DNA of 64,000 nucleotides, from contig CP060768.1 in the NCBI GenBank assembly GCA_023205875.1, positions 310,001 through 374,000 of the forward strand, written 5' to 3'. The notes beneath the pieces were generated by a model that saw only the letters and a program-made list of their open reading frames with translations, had not been told where the DNA came from and searched no databases. This DNA is from Chloropicon primus (lineage: Eukaryota > Chlorophyta > Chloropicophyceae > Chloropicales > Chloropicaceae). The position numbers and the translations under genes are program-made. This document shows, piece after piece, positions 51,200 to 60,637 of this stretch (position 1 is its first letter; the number at the start of each line of letters is the position of its first letter).

Positions 51200-54100
51200 A
51201 GGCTCGAGAGCGAGGAGCAAAGTAAACAAAATGTAAACAAAAGAACTTTTCAAGAACAACAACGCAGTGCGACATCCTCTCTCCCTCTTCTCGTCTCTTC
51301 TGATCATCCAATCGTAACGCTTCTTCGCCATTTTGCTTTGGCCTTCTTCCTCTTCAGAGATCGAGATGGGGACGGGAGGACCACGGCGCTTCTGTCTACG
51401 AGAGCGGGCGCGCTGTTCCCTTTGAGCGCAGCATGGACGGAAGCGAAGAGGAGGAGGAACTCGGCGACAGAGTGCTGGACCACCTGACCGCGCGTTACTT
51501 GCGACATGAGAGTGAAAGCGGGGGGGCGGCTGGTCGGGAAGGGTTTGACTCGCACACCGTGTTCTTCGGGCTCTTCCTGCGGACCGTGCGGATGGAGAGG
51601 GTTTTCCTCGACGGCTTCGCGAGGCTCCACCAAAGGAACGTGTACTTGGGCCTCGTCGTCCTCCTCGTTGTTCTCATCGTGTACCAGCTGTACACGTTCC
51701 CAGCTGCCTCGCAGCAAGACCGCTGGTGCAGCGAAAACAATCTCGAAAACAGCTTATGCACCTCGGTGGCGATTTTGGAACCCGGGCAGAGCGAAGCGTC
51801 CTACCTAAGTGAACAGCTCGCATATGTGTGGCGGGTCTCTTATTCTGTGCTGGTCGGAATGTCGGTCGTTGGCGCGGCCGTGAACTGGTTCGTGCATCGA
51901 TCCAGCAGAGTGAAGGAGAAGTCTTGGGCGATGCTCATTCTCTTTTTGACTCCATATATAGGGTAGGTCTTTCTACGCACCGCAGTAGGACTTTCGTTGC
52001 TCTTCCTTACTGACTCTTATCTTCCTGGAAAGATACTCCGTTTATGCCTTGGTCCTCGTGTACGATAACCCCGATAACTGGCTGACGACCCCTACCGATG
52101 CCAAGGCCTATGTCATCCTCGTGGTTGGGCTGTTCACCTTCATCTCAGGCGCAAGCCTGTTCGCTTTCGTTGCCTTGTTCATGGCTGTTGCTGTCATCTG
52201 TTCGTCGGCCCTATTCGTGGTCCAAATGCAATACCTGGATTATCCACGAAATAGGAGAATTTTGAGAGCATCCTTTGCCGAGTCCATGTTCCAGATACTC
52301 GTCTTCTTCTCAATCTCCCTCGCAGGTAAGCCCCAGCCGCGCCTTCTCCCTGCCTTTCTTCGACTGACTTGATTTGTGTCCCCAGGCTCGTTCTGGAGAG
52401 AGGTCATCAACAAGAGGCAGTTTCTCTTGCGTATTCTGATGGCGGACCAGCAGGAGGAGATTATCCGCAGTAAGACGCAAAACACAACGCTGCAAAAGCG
52501 TCTGCTGAACAGCATGCTGCCTGATGCCATTGTAGATCGACTCCAGGAGCTTGACTTCCAAGTTCAAACGTGGGATCAGCTCAGAGGCATGTCAAGGCGC
52601 CACTCTGGAGTCTGCATCGCGTTTGCTGAGCTGGACGGCTTCACAGAGTTCTCTGCCCAGGTGTCTCCCCCGCGGGTGATGGAGTACCTCTGCGACCTCT
52701 TTCTGACCTTCGATGGATTGTGCGATGACTATGACGTGTACAAGGTGGAGACTGTGGGAGACCAGTATGTGGCCGCCGTCGGTGTTGTCACGGGAAAAAT
52801 GCACAACGAAGAAGTGCGCGAAGATGAGGATGGGGAAGGCTTCGGTGCGCTGAGAAGGTCTGTGAACGTCTCTGTCAAGGACGCTTCCAAATTCAACACC
52901 GAGCAGATTCTTGGATTCTCAAAGGCCATTATCGACGGGTCACGACTAGTCAATGTTCCCGAGGGAGCAGACACACACCCTCGTTTGCGCGTAAGTACCA
53001 ACCTCTGAGGCGACGACCTGAGGCAACCTTGCGCTGACTCCTGTTTGCTTCATTTCCTTCAGGTTGGCATCCACGTAGGCCCTTGCATGAGCGGGATCGT
53101 CGGCCAACGGAACTTTCGGTTCTGCCTGTTCGGCGACACAATGAACACAGCAGCGAGGATGGAGCAGAAAGGCGAGCCTGATTGCATCCACGCGACGCAG
53201 GATGTAGTCGATCTCGTTCCTCACGCTTCTTGGGAGAAGCTACAAAGGATGGAAGTCAAGGGCAAGGGCGTCATGCAAACGTATTTGCTTCGGTCGAACA
53301 AGGAAATCCTCACGGATAGCAGACCTCTTACGGCGCAAGATGCTTTCCTTGCAAGCCCCTTGATTCACAGGATTGCCTCGTTTGGAACAGGGACGAGTGC
53401 TTGGACCTCGACCAATACTGCCGAATCCTTTCGAGTTGGGTCTTACCAAGACATTCAGCCCGTGACCAGCGAAGTGTATAGCGAGCACACCTTTTGCTTT
53501 GGTCTGTTCTTCCGTAAGGCTAGGGTAGAGAAATGCTTTTTGGACGCCCTTGCCAGATCGGATAAGAACATGGTTTACGCCGGCTACCTCTTGTATGTTG
53601 TGGTGCTTCTGTCCAACTATATTTACGGGTATTTCCGTTTTTATGTGGTGTGCGATGACATAGGGACGCTGGATTCTATGGAATCTTTCAACGAAGGCTT
53701 GGATAGCTTGGCGTGCTTGTATTACTTGGGTAGTGACCCCTTCTTGTCCCAGAACAATAGTGCCAGCACGATGACATCGTATAAGAACATCGTGCGAGCC
53801 TCAGCATTCAATCTGACTCCAGGGAGCGCGGCTCTTCTCCTTGGACTCGTTGTGTTGGGCTGCGCATCTCACTTTTACATCCACAAATCGCGTAGGTTCG
53901 TTCACAAGTATTGGGCACTTCTCAACGTATGGGTGTTCTACCTGATGTTGTATGGGAGCATGCTGGGCACAACAATCCTTACCAAGAGGAAAGATTCGTC
54001 CACCTCCCAGTGGACAGAGGCTCTCTGGTTCATATCCGTGACAATGGATACTCTGCAAACTGTGTTCGCTCGATCTGGCTTCCCCATGCATTTCATTTTC

Positions 54101-54562
54101 CTCATGATTGGGAGCGGCATAACTCTGGGCTGGGGGATGACGGAGCTTGCGAAGGTGAAAGAGGCTAGTTTCAGCGACAAAAATGGCGATAATCAGTGGA
54201 TTGGGAGCCTCGACATTCAGGCTGGGCTTGCTCCAACAAGGAGTACCTCCAGCGTCATTCAACTTGCTTTCTTTCTTTTGTGCTTCAATGTCATTTTGGT
54301 CATTGGAGCTTACCAGGAGGACATCTCGAACAGAAAAAGGTTTTTGCAGAGCATGCTCTTACTCAGGCAGCAGGACGAGATTATCGCTCAGAAGAGGAAG
54401 ACGGAGAAGCTGCAGAAGAGCTTCCTGGAAAGCATCCTTCCTTCAAATCTTGTGGAGCAGCTGCAAGAGGAAGACAGGTCTGCCCTCTCCTTGTCCCAAA
54501 GGCACATAGGCGTCAGCATCCTTTACGCTGACCTCGTTGGGTTCACCGCATTCTGCAAGCAG
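50309..54562 (+). repeat. Segmental duplication, copy 1
   Basis: This segment and 59747-64000 read the same at every point compared, with a constant 9438-bp offset; open frames on both strands and in introns and intergenic sequence give identical translations. Copy 1 begins inside exon 1 of the coiled-coil gene (AGCTCGAGAAGGCGTTTAAC) and covers most of the cyclase gene. The right end is set only by the window edge. Confidence 0.93.
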
Positions 54563-55183
54563 GTCGACCCTTTTGAGGTTATGGTCTTCCTCAATAGCTT
54601 GTTCCGCGTCTTTGATGACTTCTGCGACCTCTTTGGTGTGTACAAGGTCGAGACTGTGGGCGACTGTTACGTTGCAAGCGTTGGAGTCGCCACCGGAAGA
54701 ATGATTTCCCAGAGGGTGGATGCCACAGACTCCACGCGAGAGTACTCCATCGATTTCGTGGACAGTTACTCCAGAAGTTTCAGCACCAGCGCCAGCATCT
54801 CACTTGTCAAGGACGCGGCCCGCAGTAACACCAGGAGCCTCGTTGGCTTCGCCAAGGCCATGCTGCTGGGATCGAGGAAGGTCATGAAGCCTGTGGTGGG
54901 TCAGCCGGCCACTTTGAGAATCGGCTTGCACTCTGGCTCCTGCATCAGTGGGGTGGTGGGCAGTCGAAACATCAAGTACTGCCTCCTTGGGACGGATGTC
55001 GTGACCGCGGCCATGATGGAGCACGAGGGAGCTCCCGATCGTATCCACGCCTCTCAGGCCGTCGTTGACGACGTTCCGGAGGAAGAGTGGGAAATCTTCA
55101 AGCTCGTCGAGGACAGGGACGGAAATAAACTCCAGACTTACTTCCTCAAATCAATCCAGCCTGTGAGAGAAGACACTTGTTGA
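51433..55183 (+). CDS. Two-half membrane guanylyl-type cyclase (copy 1)
   Basis: Exons 51433-51962, 52033-52325, 52386-52990 and 53063-55183 join in phases 2, 1 and 0 to give 1182 residues. Each half has a multi-span membrane block (about five to six helices) and a class III nucleotide cyclase domain, near residues 350-560 and 958-1160. The halves share a start motif (FFGLFLRTVRMERVFLD and CFGLFFRKARVEKCFLD), so the gene arose by internal duplication. Both domains carry the guanine-type pair Glu (396, 1006) and Cys (497, 1116). Domain 1 keeps the transition-state Asn504 and Arg508, but its first metal ligand is Glu356. Domain 2 keeps Asp966 and Asp1010 but has Val1123 and Met1127 instead of Asn and Arg. 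One composite active site making cGMP is inferred. No receptor domain is recognised. Confidence 0.88.
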
Positions 55184-55606
55184 ACAACGAATGATAGGCT
55201 TTATCATCAGAAACTATTTAATCAAGCTAAATCAAGCGAATAAAATAAAAGCACTTTTCCTCACTCACCGCTGAAGTTGCTGCCCCCACCTCCAAACTCA
55301 AACAAGTGGAACTCGCGTGGGGAACTCTCGTGCACCTCTCTTCTCATCTTCTCATCTCTCTCAGGACGTTGTGTTTGGTTTGCTGAAGCCAATGCCAATC
55401 CTCCTCCTTGGCCGTGGCAGATTTTGCTGATGAGGGAGGGGTGACTCGTAACTCGGAGGATGGGCATGACCGAGGGCGAGTCATGCATGCATTGGCAGCG
55501 TGACATAGGGGATCCATCCGGCTGCCAGAATCGAGACGACGCTGGCGACGACCGCTGCCCCAAACCACTAAGCAGTACCACACGAGCCCAAACGTTTTAG
55601 ACAAGA
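55184..55606. promoter_or_regulatory. Upstream block of beta-lactamase-like gene 1
   Basis: After an AATAAAATAAAA stretch (55240-55250, probable cyclase 3' signal), the block from 55252 is repeated at 57182 and, more diverged, at 59185. It contains spaced copies of GGAACTCKCGTG and CTCGTG (reverse complement CACGAG). It is read here as shared promoter sequence. On the minus strand it also leaves an open frame ending PREFHLFEFGGGGSNFSG. Confidence 0.55.
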
Positions 55607-57109
55607 ATGAAGTCGAGCGCTGCGAAGCACATGTCGCTCCTGGTCCTGGCCCTGGCCCTGTCGTTGTCGTGCCTTGGCTCGTCGGCTTTGGCCGCCAATG
55701 AGACCGACCCTTCATCCGCCGCGCTGCCTCCTGCGAGCGGGACCATGTCCCAGGAGGAACAGCTGGCGCAGCTCAGCTCGGTGTTTGCGTCTCTCGTCCA
55801 GCAAGGATCCGATGTTGTGATGGGAAGGAAGGCGAAAGTCGGCCAGGCGTGCACCGCGGAGTACCCCCCGAGCTCCTTCCCCGCCACTGAGGACGGCCTC
55901 GTGGAGATGGTGGAGAACTACACGAGGTGCTTCTCTGATAAGCTCGGGTTCCCTATTGCCACCGGGTACCGAGGACCCCTCGCCGAGGAGGAGGCCATCT
56001 TCACCACCCACAAGCCCGCGTCCAACTGGACCGGGATCAGCGAGGGTCAGCTCGTGCCCTCCGGCTCCGTGATGAAGAGCTTCTTGGGCGTGGCGGCCTT
56101 CAACGTTCTCAACAGCACCGAGGGCGCCGTGACTTGGGACACCCCAATGTACCCCTTCGTGAATCGCGTGCTCTCCCGGGACTTCAACACGAGCTTGGAC
56201 GAGCTCTTTGATGACAAGCGCATCAAGGACGTGACCATTCAGCAGCTCCTGTCGATGACCTCCGGCCTCAAAGACTACAGCGAAGACATGGCGCCAGAGT
56301 TCATCGGTTATGGCCCGGGGAACACCCAGGAAGCAAGCTTCACTCCCATTGAGTACATTGACAACATGATCCAGACCTGGGGGAACAAGCTGAGCTGCGA
56401 TCCGGGAACCTGTTACTACTATTCAAGCAACGGTTTTGCGTTTGCAGGCATGATGCTGGTCGACATCTTGGGTTTGGACTCGTGGAAGGATTTGGACATT
56501 CTGGAGCTCGCGTTTCAATCAAACCCGGGGCTCAAGTCGGAGTTCAACAACACGGTTGCTTCAACCCCCAACAAGTTGTGCTCCGAGTACGGGCAGCTCC
56601 CCGATGGCAGCAACAGGGTTGTCAACCAGTGGAGTGAAAATGGCACAAATTTGTATGACTATGACTGCTTGGATGGGTGGGCGTTCGGAAACCTCATGAT
56701 CGACGCCCCAGACACCGCGAGCTGGTTCTGGCACCTCTACGGGTTGAGAGATATCCTGGGCACGGAGGACGTGGACATGATGCTCACCCCGACCAACACG
56801 TCTTCCACTTACGGTCTTGCTTCCGAAATCAATGCAATGCAGGGGCAGGGAAAATTGAACAACCGGTACTCGTGGGCTGGACACCAGGGGACGGACTGGG
56901 GCTCCTCCAACAGTGGAGCTGGTCTCTTCATGCCGAATGCGAAGGACAACGGCAAAGAGAGGGCGTTTGCCCTGTCCTTGACGCAGAACGACCTTTCCAT
57001 CCACGGACAAGACGATTTTGCTCAGACAACTTCGCTGACGAGGGCCTCCACCGTCTACTTGGCGAACGCGATCATACAGCTCCTGGAGAAGAACTTTGAG
57101 GACAGCTAA
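55607..57109 (+). CDS. Secreted beta-lactamase-fold serine hydrolase, gene 1
   Basis: Single exon, 500 residues. A clear signal peptide (LLVLALALSLSCLGSSALAA) is followed by about ten N-x-S/T glycosylation sites, so it is probably secreted or lysosomal. It belongs to the beta-lactamase-related (class C/LACTB/esterase) family. The catalytic Ser154-x-x-Lys157 is in VPSGSVMKSFLG, the helper motif QQLLSMTSGLKDY follows, the tyrosine motif is YYYSSNGFAFAG and the third motif HxG is in WAGHQGTDWG. These enzymes act on esters, amides or peptides; the substrate is unknown. A paralogue lies directly downstream. The two differ most over residues 47-85, just after the signal peptide. Confidence 0.87.
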   Translation: MKSSAAKHMSLLVLALALSLSCLGSSALAANETDPSSAALPPASGTMSQEEQLAQLSSVFASLVQQGSDVVMGRKAKVGQACTAEYPPSSFPATEDGLVEMVENYTRCFSDKLGFPIATGYRGPLAEEEAIFTTHKPASNWTGISEGQLVPSGSVMKSFLGVAAFNVLNSTEGAVTWDTPMYPFVNRVLSRDFNTSLDELFDDKRIKDVTIQQLLSMTSGLKDYSEDMAPEFIGYGPGNTQEASFTPIEYIDNMIQTWGNKLSCDPGTCYYYSSNGFAFAGMMLVDILGLDSWKDLDILELAFQSNPGLKSEFNNTVASTPNKLCSEYGQLPDGSNRVVNQWSENGTNLYDYDCLDGWAFGNLMIDAPDTASWFWHLYGLRDILGTEDVDMMLTPTNTSSTYGLASEINAMQGQGKLNNRYSWAGHQGTDWGSSNSGAGLFMPNAKDNGKERAFALSLTQNDLSIHGQDDFAQTTSLTRASTVYLANAIIQLLEKNFEDS

Positions 57110-57181
57110 TCGGAACTCCTGAGAGCAACGAGTGATTCCAATCATTATTGAGAACAATATTTACTGAGATTAATTAGAAAA

Positions 57182-57563
57182 CACTTTTCCTCACTCACCG
57201 CTGAAGTTGCTGCCCCCACCTCCAAACTCAAACAAGTGGAACTCGCGTGGGGAACTCTCGTGCACCTCTCTTCTCATCTTCTCATCTCTCTCAGGACGTT
57301 GTGTTTGGTTTGCTGAAGCCAATGCCAATCCTCCTCCTCCTATGGGCATGACCGAGGGCGAGTCATGCATGCATTGGCAGCGTGACATCGACGGAGACCG
57401 GAGACCGATGGGGGACGAGCCCATCATGGGCATGGGGAGACATGTGCCCATGGTATGCGGAATAGGGGATCCATCCGGCTGCCAGAATCGAGACGACGCT
57501 GGCGACGACCGCTGCCCCAAACCACTAAGCAGTACCACACGAGCCCAAACGTTTTAGACAAGA
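57182..57563 (+). repeat. Upstream block of beta-lactamase-like gene 2
   Basis: Copy of the 55252 block, nearly identical at first, then with one internal replacement: a segment around 57389-57465 (rich in GGAGACCG and ATGGGCATG) is present here, while a TGGCCGTGGCAGATTTTGCT segment of copy 1 is absent. The last 100 bp before the ATG are identical again. Confidence 0.88.
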
Positions 57564-59066
57564 ATGAAGTCGAGCGCTGCGAAGCACATGTCGCTCCTGG
57601 TCCTGGCCCTGGCCCTGTCGTTGTCGTGCCTTGGCTCGTCGGCTTTGGCCGCCAATGAGACCGACCCTTCATCCGCCGCGCTGCCTCCTGCGAGCGGGAC
57701 CATGTCCGAGGAGGAAGAGTTGGCGGAGCTCAGCTCGGTGTTTATGCCTATTGTAAAGGAAGGATCCAATGCTTTCAAGGCAATGAAGGATGAGGTCGGT
57801 AAGAAGTGCACCGCGGAGTACCCCCCGAGCTCCTTCCCCGCCACTGAGGACGGCCTCGTGGAGATGGTGGAGAACTACACGAGGTGCTTCTCTGATAAGC
57901 TCGGGTTCCCTATTGCCACCGGGTACCGAGGACCCCTCGCCGAGGAGGAGGCCATCTTCACCACCCGCAAGCCCGCGTCCAACTGGACCGGGATCAGCGA
58001 GGGTCAGCTCGTGCCCTCCGGCTCCGTGATGAAGAGCTTCTTGGGCGTGGCGGCCTTCAACGTTCTCAACAGCACCGAGGGCGCCGTGACTTGGGACACC
58101 CCAATGTACCCCTTCGTGAATCGCGTGCTCTCCCGGGACTTCAACACGAGCTTGGACGAGCTCTTTGATGACAAGCGCATCAAGGACGTGACCATTCAGC
58201 AGCTCCTGTCGATGACCTCCGGCCTCCAGGACTACGGCGAAGACATGGCGCCAGAGTTCATCGGTTATGGCCCGGGGAACACCCAGGAAGCAAGCTTCAC
58301 TCCCATTGAGTACATTGACAACATGATCCAGACCTGGGGGAACAAGCTGAAATGTGATCCGGGAACCTGCCACTACTATTCAAGCAACGGTTTTGCGTTT
58401 GCAGGCATGATGCTGGTCGACATCTTGGGTTTGGACTCGTGGAAGGATTTGGACATTCTGGAGCTCGCGTTTCAATCAAACCCGGGGCTCAAGTCGGAGT
58501 TCAACAACACGGTTGCTTCAACCCCCAACAAGTTGTGCTCCGAGTACGGGCAGCTCCCCGATGGCAGCAACAGGGTTGTCAGCCAGTGGAGTGAAAATGG
58601 CACAAATTTGTATGACTATGACTGTTTCGATGGGTGGGCGTTCGGAAACCTCATGATCGACGCCCCAGACACCGCGAGCTGGTTCTGGCACCTCTACGGG
58701 TTGAGAGATATCCTGGGCACGGAGGACGTGGACCTGATGCTCACCCCGACCAACACGTCTTCCACTTACGGTCTTGCTTCCGAAATCAATTCAATGCAGT
58801 GGCAGGGAAATTTGAACAACCGGTACTCGTGGGCTGGACACATGGGGACGGACTGGGGCTCCTCCAACAATGGAGCTGGTCTCTTCATGCCGAATGCGAA
58901 GGACAACGGCAAAGAGAGGGCGTTTGCCCTGTCCTTGACGCAGAACGACCTTTCCATCCACGGAGAAGACGATTTTGCTCAGACAACTTCGCTGACGAGG
59001 GCCTCCACCGTCTACTTGGCGAACGCGATCATACAGCTCCTGGAGAAGAACTTTGAGGACAGCTAA
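57564..59066 (+). CDS. Secreted beta-lactamase-fold serine hydrolase, gene 2
   Basis: Tandem duplicate of the preceding gene, 500 residues, offset 1957 bp. Signal peptide and all three active-site motifs are kept (GSVMKSFLG, YYSSNGFAFAG, WAGHMGTDWG). Outside residues 47-85 I count only about fifteen substitutions. Inside that segment about half of the residues differ, for example SSVFMPIVKEGSNAFKAMKD instead of SSVFASLVQQGSDVVMGRKA. An enzyme of the same class with a changed N-terminal surface is the simplest reading. Confidence 0.87.
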   Translation: MKSSAAKHMSLLVLALALSLSCLGSSALAANETDPSSAALPPASGTMSEEEELAELSSVFMPIVKEGSNAFKAMKDEVGKKCTAEYPPSSFPATEDGLVEMVENYTRCFSDKLGFPIATGYRGPLAEEEAIFTTRKPASNWTGISEGQLVPSGSVMKSFLGVAAFNVLNSTEGAVTWDTPMYPFVNRVLSRDFNTSLDELFDDKRIKDVTIQQLLSMTSGLQDYGEDMAPEFIGYGPGNTQEASFTPIEYIDNMIQTWGNKLKCDPGTCHYYSSNGFAFAGMMLVDILGLDSWKDLDILELAFQSNPGLKSEFNNTVASTPNKLCSEYGQLPDGSNRVVSQWSENGTNLYDYDCFDGWAFGNLMIDAPDTASWFWHLYGLRDILGTEDVDLMLTPTNTSSTYGLASEINSMQWQGNLNNRYSWAGHMGTDWGSSNNGAGLFMPNAKDNGKERAFALSLTQNDLSIHGEDDFAQTTSLTRASTVYLANAIIQLLEKNFEDS

Positions 59067-59184
59067 TCGGAACAACCCTTACCCAGGGCCCTCCCTGGCT
59101 GGGCAACGAATGGTGCCTATCATTATTGAACATAAGAACATATTTAATGAACCCCTATTTAATCAAGCTAGCTAATCAAGAAAA

Positions 59185-59320
59185 CACTTCTCCTCACCGA
59201 GTGTTATAACCTCCATCTCCAAACTCCAACTCGTGGAACTCTCGTGGACAATCTCGTGCACCTCTCTTGTCCTCTTCTCCTCGCTCGTGAGGTTTGCTTA
59301 AGCCAATCCTCTCGTCGTCC
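59185..59320 (+). repeat. Third, diverged copy of the upstream block
   Basis: Similar to 55252 and 57182 in order and wording: CACTTCTCCTCAC at the start, then CTCGTGGAACTCTCGTGGAC, CTCGTGCACCTCTCTT and AAGCCAATCCTC. No beta-lactamase gene follows; instead the truncated coiled-coil gene begins. The flank before it (TATTTAATCAAGCTA) matches the 3' flank of the first cyclase at about 55214. Confidence 0.78.
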
Positions 59321-59397
59321 TCCCTTTCTTGGTCTTCTGACTTCATAAGACAGAACACTCCGATCCAATCCACCCCAGCACTGTGGTTTCCACTCCA

Positions 59398-60637
59398 ATG
59401 GTCTCTTGTCAAGTTTTCCAACCCTTCCCCAAGGGAATCGAACAACCCACCTCGTTGTCCTTCTCCTTCTCCTTCTCCTTCTCCTTCTCCTTCGTCTTAT
59501 CCTTTCCCTTTGCCTTTGCCTTTCCCTTTTCAGTCGGCTGGACACGTCTCAAGCAGCTGGGAGTTCTCGAGGGCTCAGAACTCAAACCTGCAGGACATCT
59601 GGTGGGCGAACAACCGAGCCGAGGAGGTGAGTGGAGTCTGTCGTGCAGAGGGAAGAGAAGGGGCGAGGGTGAGGAAGCGGTCTGGGCTCGTCCACTCGTG
59701 CTCTTTTCGTTTGACCCTCACCCCACCCCACCTCCCTCTGTCGCCAAGCTCGAGAAGGCGTTTAACCGGACTGGAGCCTTGCAGAAAGACTACACAAACA
59801 AGTTGGAGCAGCAACTCGAGGAGCTCAAGGGCATCCTGGGGAGCAAGCAGGCGCAGGTGACGTACCTCGAGGACAAGGTGGGCAACCTGAAAGAGAATTA
59901 CGGGGAGAAGCTGTCTCAGGCCCAAGCCAAGATCGCTGCCTTGGAACAGGAGCAGAGAAGGTACAAGCACTCGCACACGCAGGAGCGAGCGAGACTGTCG
60001 GAGAACCTTCAGAGAGACCTTTCTGCTTTGAACGTTCAAGTGCGACAACTGAATCAGAGCAAAACGGAACTGGAGAAGCAAGTGGAGCGGCTCAGCATCG
60101 AGAACAGCGTCCTGAAGAGGAAGGAGAAAGTGTCCCCGGCTTCAGTCTTCGAGTTCGACGTCAATCGCGTCTCCAAGTTAGAGAAAGAGATGCAAGAGTG
60201 CAAGCAGCAGCTTGGCTTGGAGAAGGCGAGGAACGCGAAGCTGCAGAAGAAGATACAAAAGCTCGAGGAGGAGAGCCGCAAGGTGAGCCCATCACCCGAC
60301 GTGGGAACCCGGGTGCGAGGGTTTTGGACGACCTGCAGACACTGACAAAGCCGGTTTGGTTTCTTTCCTCCTCCCTTCGGTTCGATCGATGCAGGCGGAC
60401 TTGGTGATGAGCGAGAAGTACAGGAATTTCGCGGACATGAAGGTCCCCTACAAGGAGCAACTGAGGAGGGAGAACGAAGAGCTGAGGAGCAGCCTCTTGG
60501 CGAGCACCTTGGCGACCGACCCCGCGGCGAAGCAAAAGGAGCTCGACGACATCCACCTCAACTGGGTGAACAGAGTCTTGAACTCCGGGCACTTTGAAGG
60601 ATCCGTTTGTGGAAACAGCTGGTGGTCCTCCTATTGA
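59398..60637 (+). CDS. Coiled-coil gene copy 2 with a different 5' end
   Basis: From 59747 on this equals the gene at 50101-51199, including the intron 60283-60394 and the last exon 60395-60637. The first 70 codons of the parent are missing. Two alternative 5' structures are open. One is an unspliced frame from the ATG at 59398, giving 375 residues with a Ser/Phe repeat at the N-terminus. The other is spliced: exon 59534-59626 (reads WEFSRAQNSNLQDIWWANNR, ending AEE before GTGAGT) joined at CCAAG to 59749 in phase 0. The splice fits well, with a long pyrimidine tract, but its own upstream start was not found. It may be a chimeric gene or a 5'-truncated copy. Confidence 0.5.

Noticed and set aside
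59398-59746. N-terminal Ser/Phe-repeat extension as the certain start of coiled-coil copy 2
   Set aside because: It comes from a CTTCTC pyrimidine repeat that more probably serves as a splice tract; it is kept only as an alternative in the feature entry.
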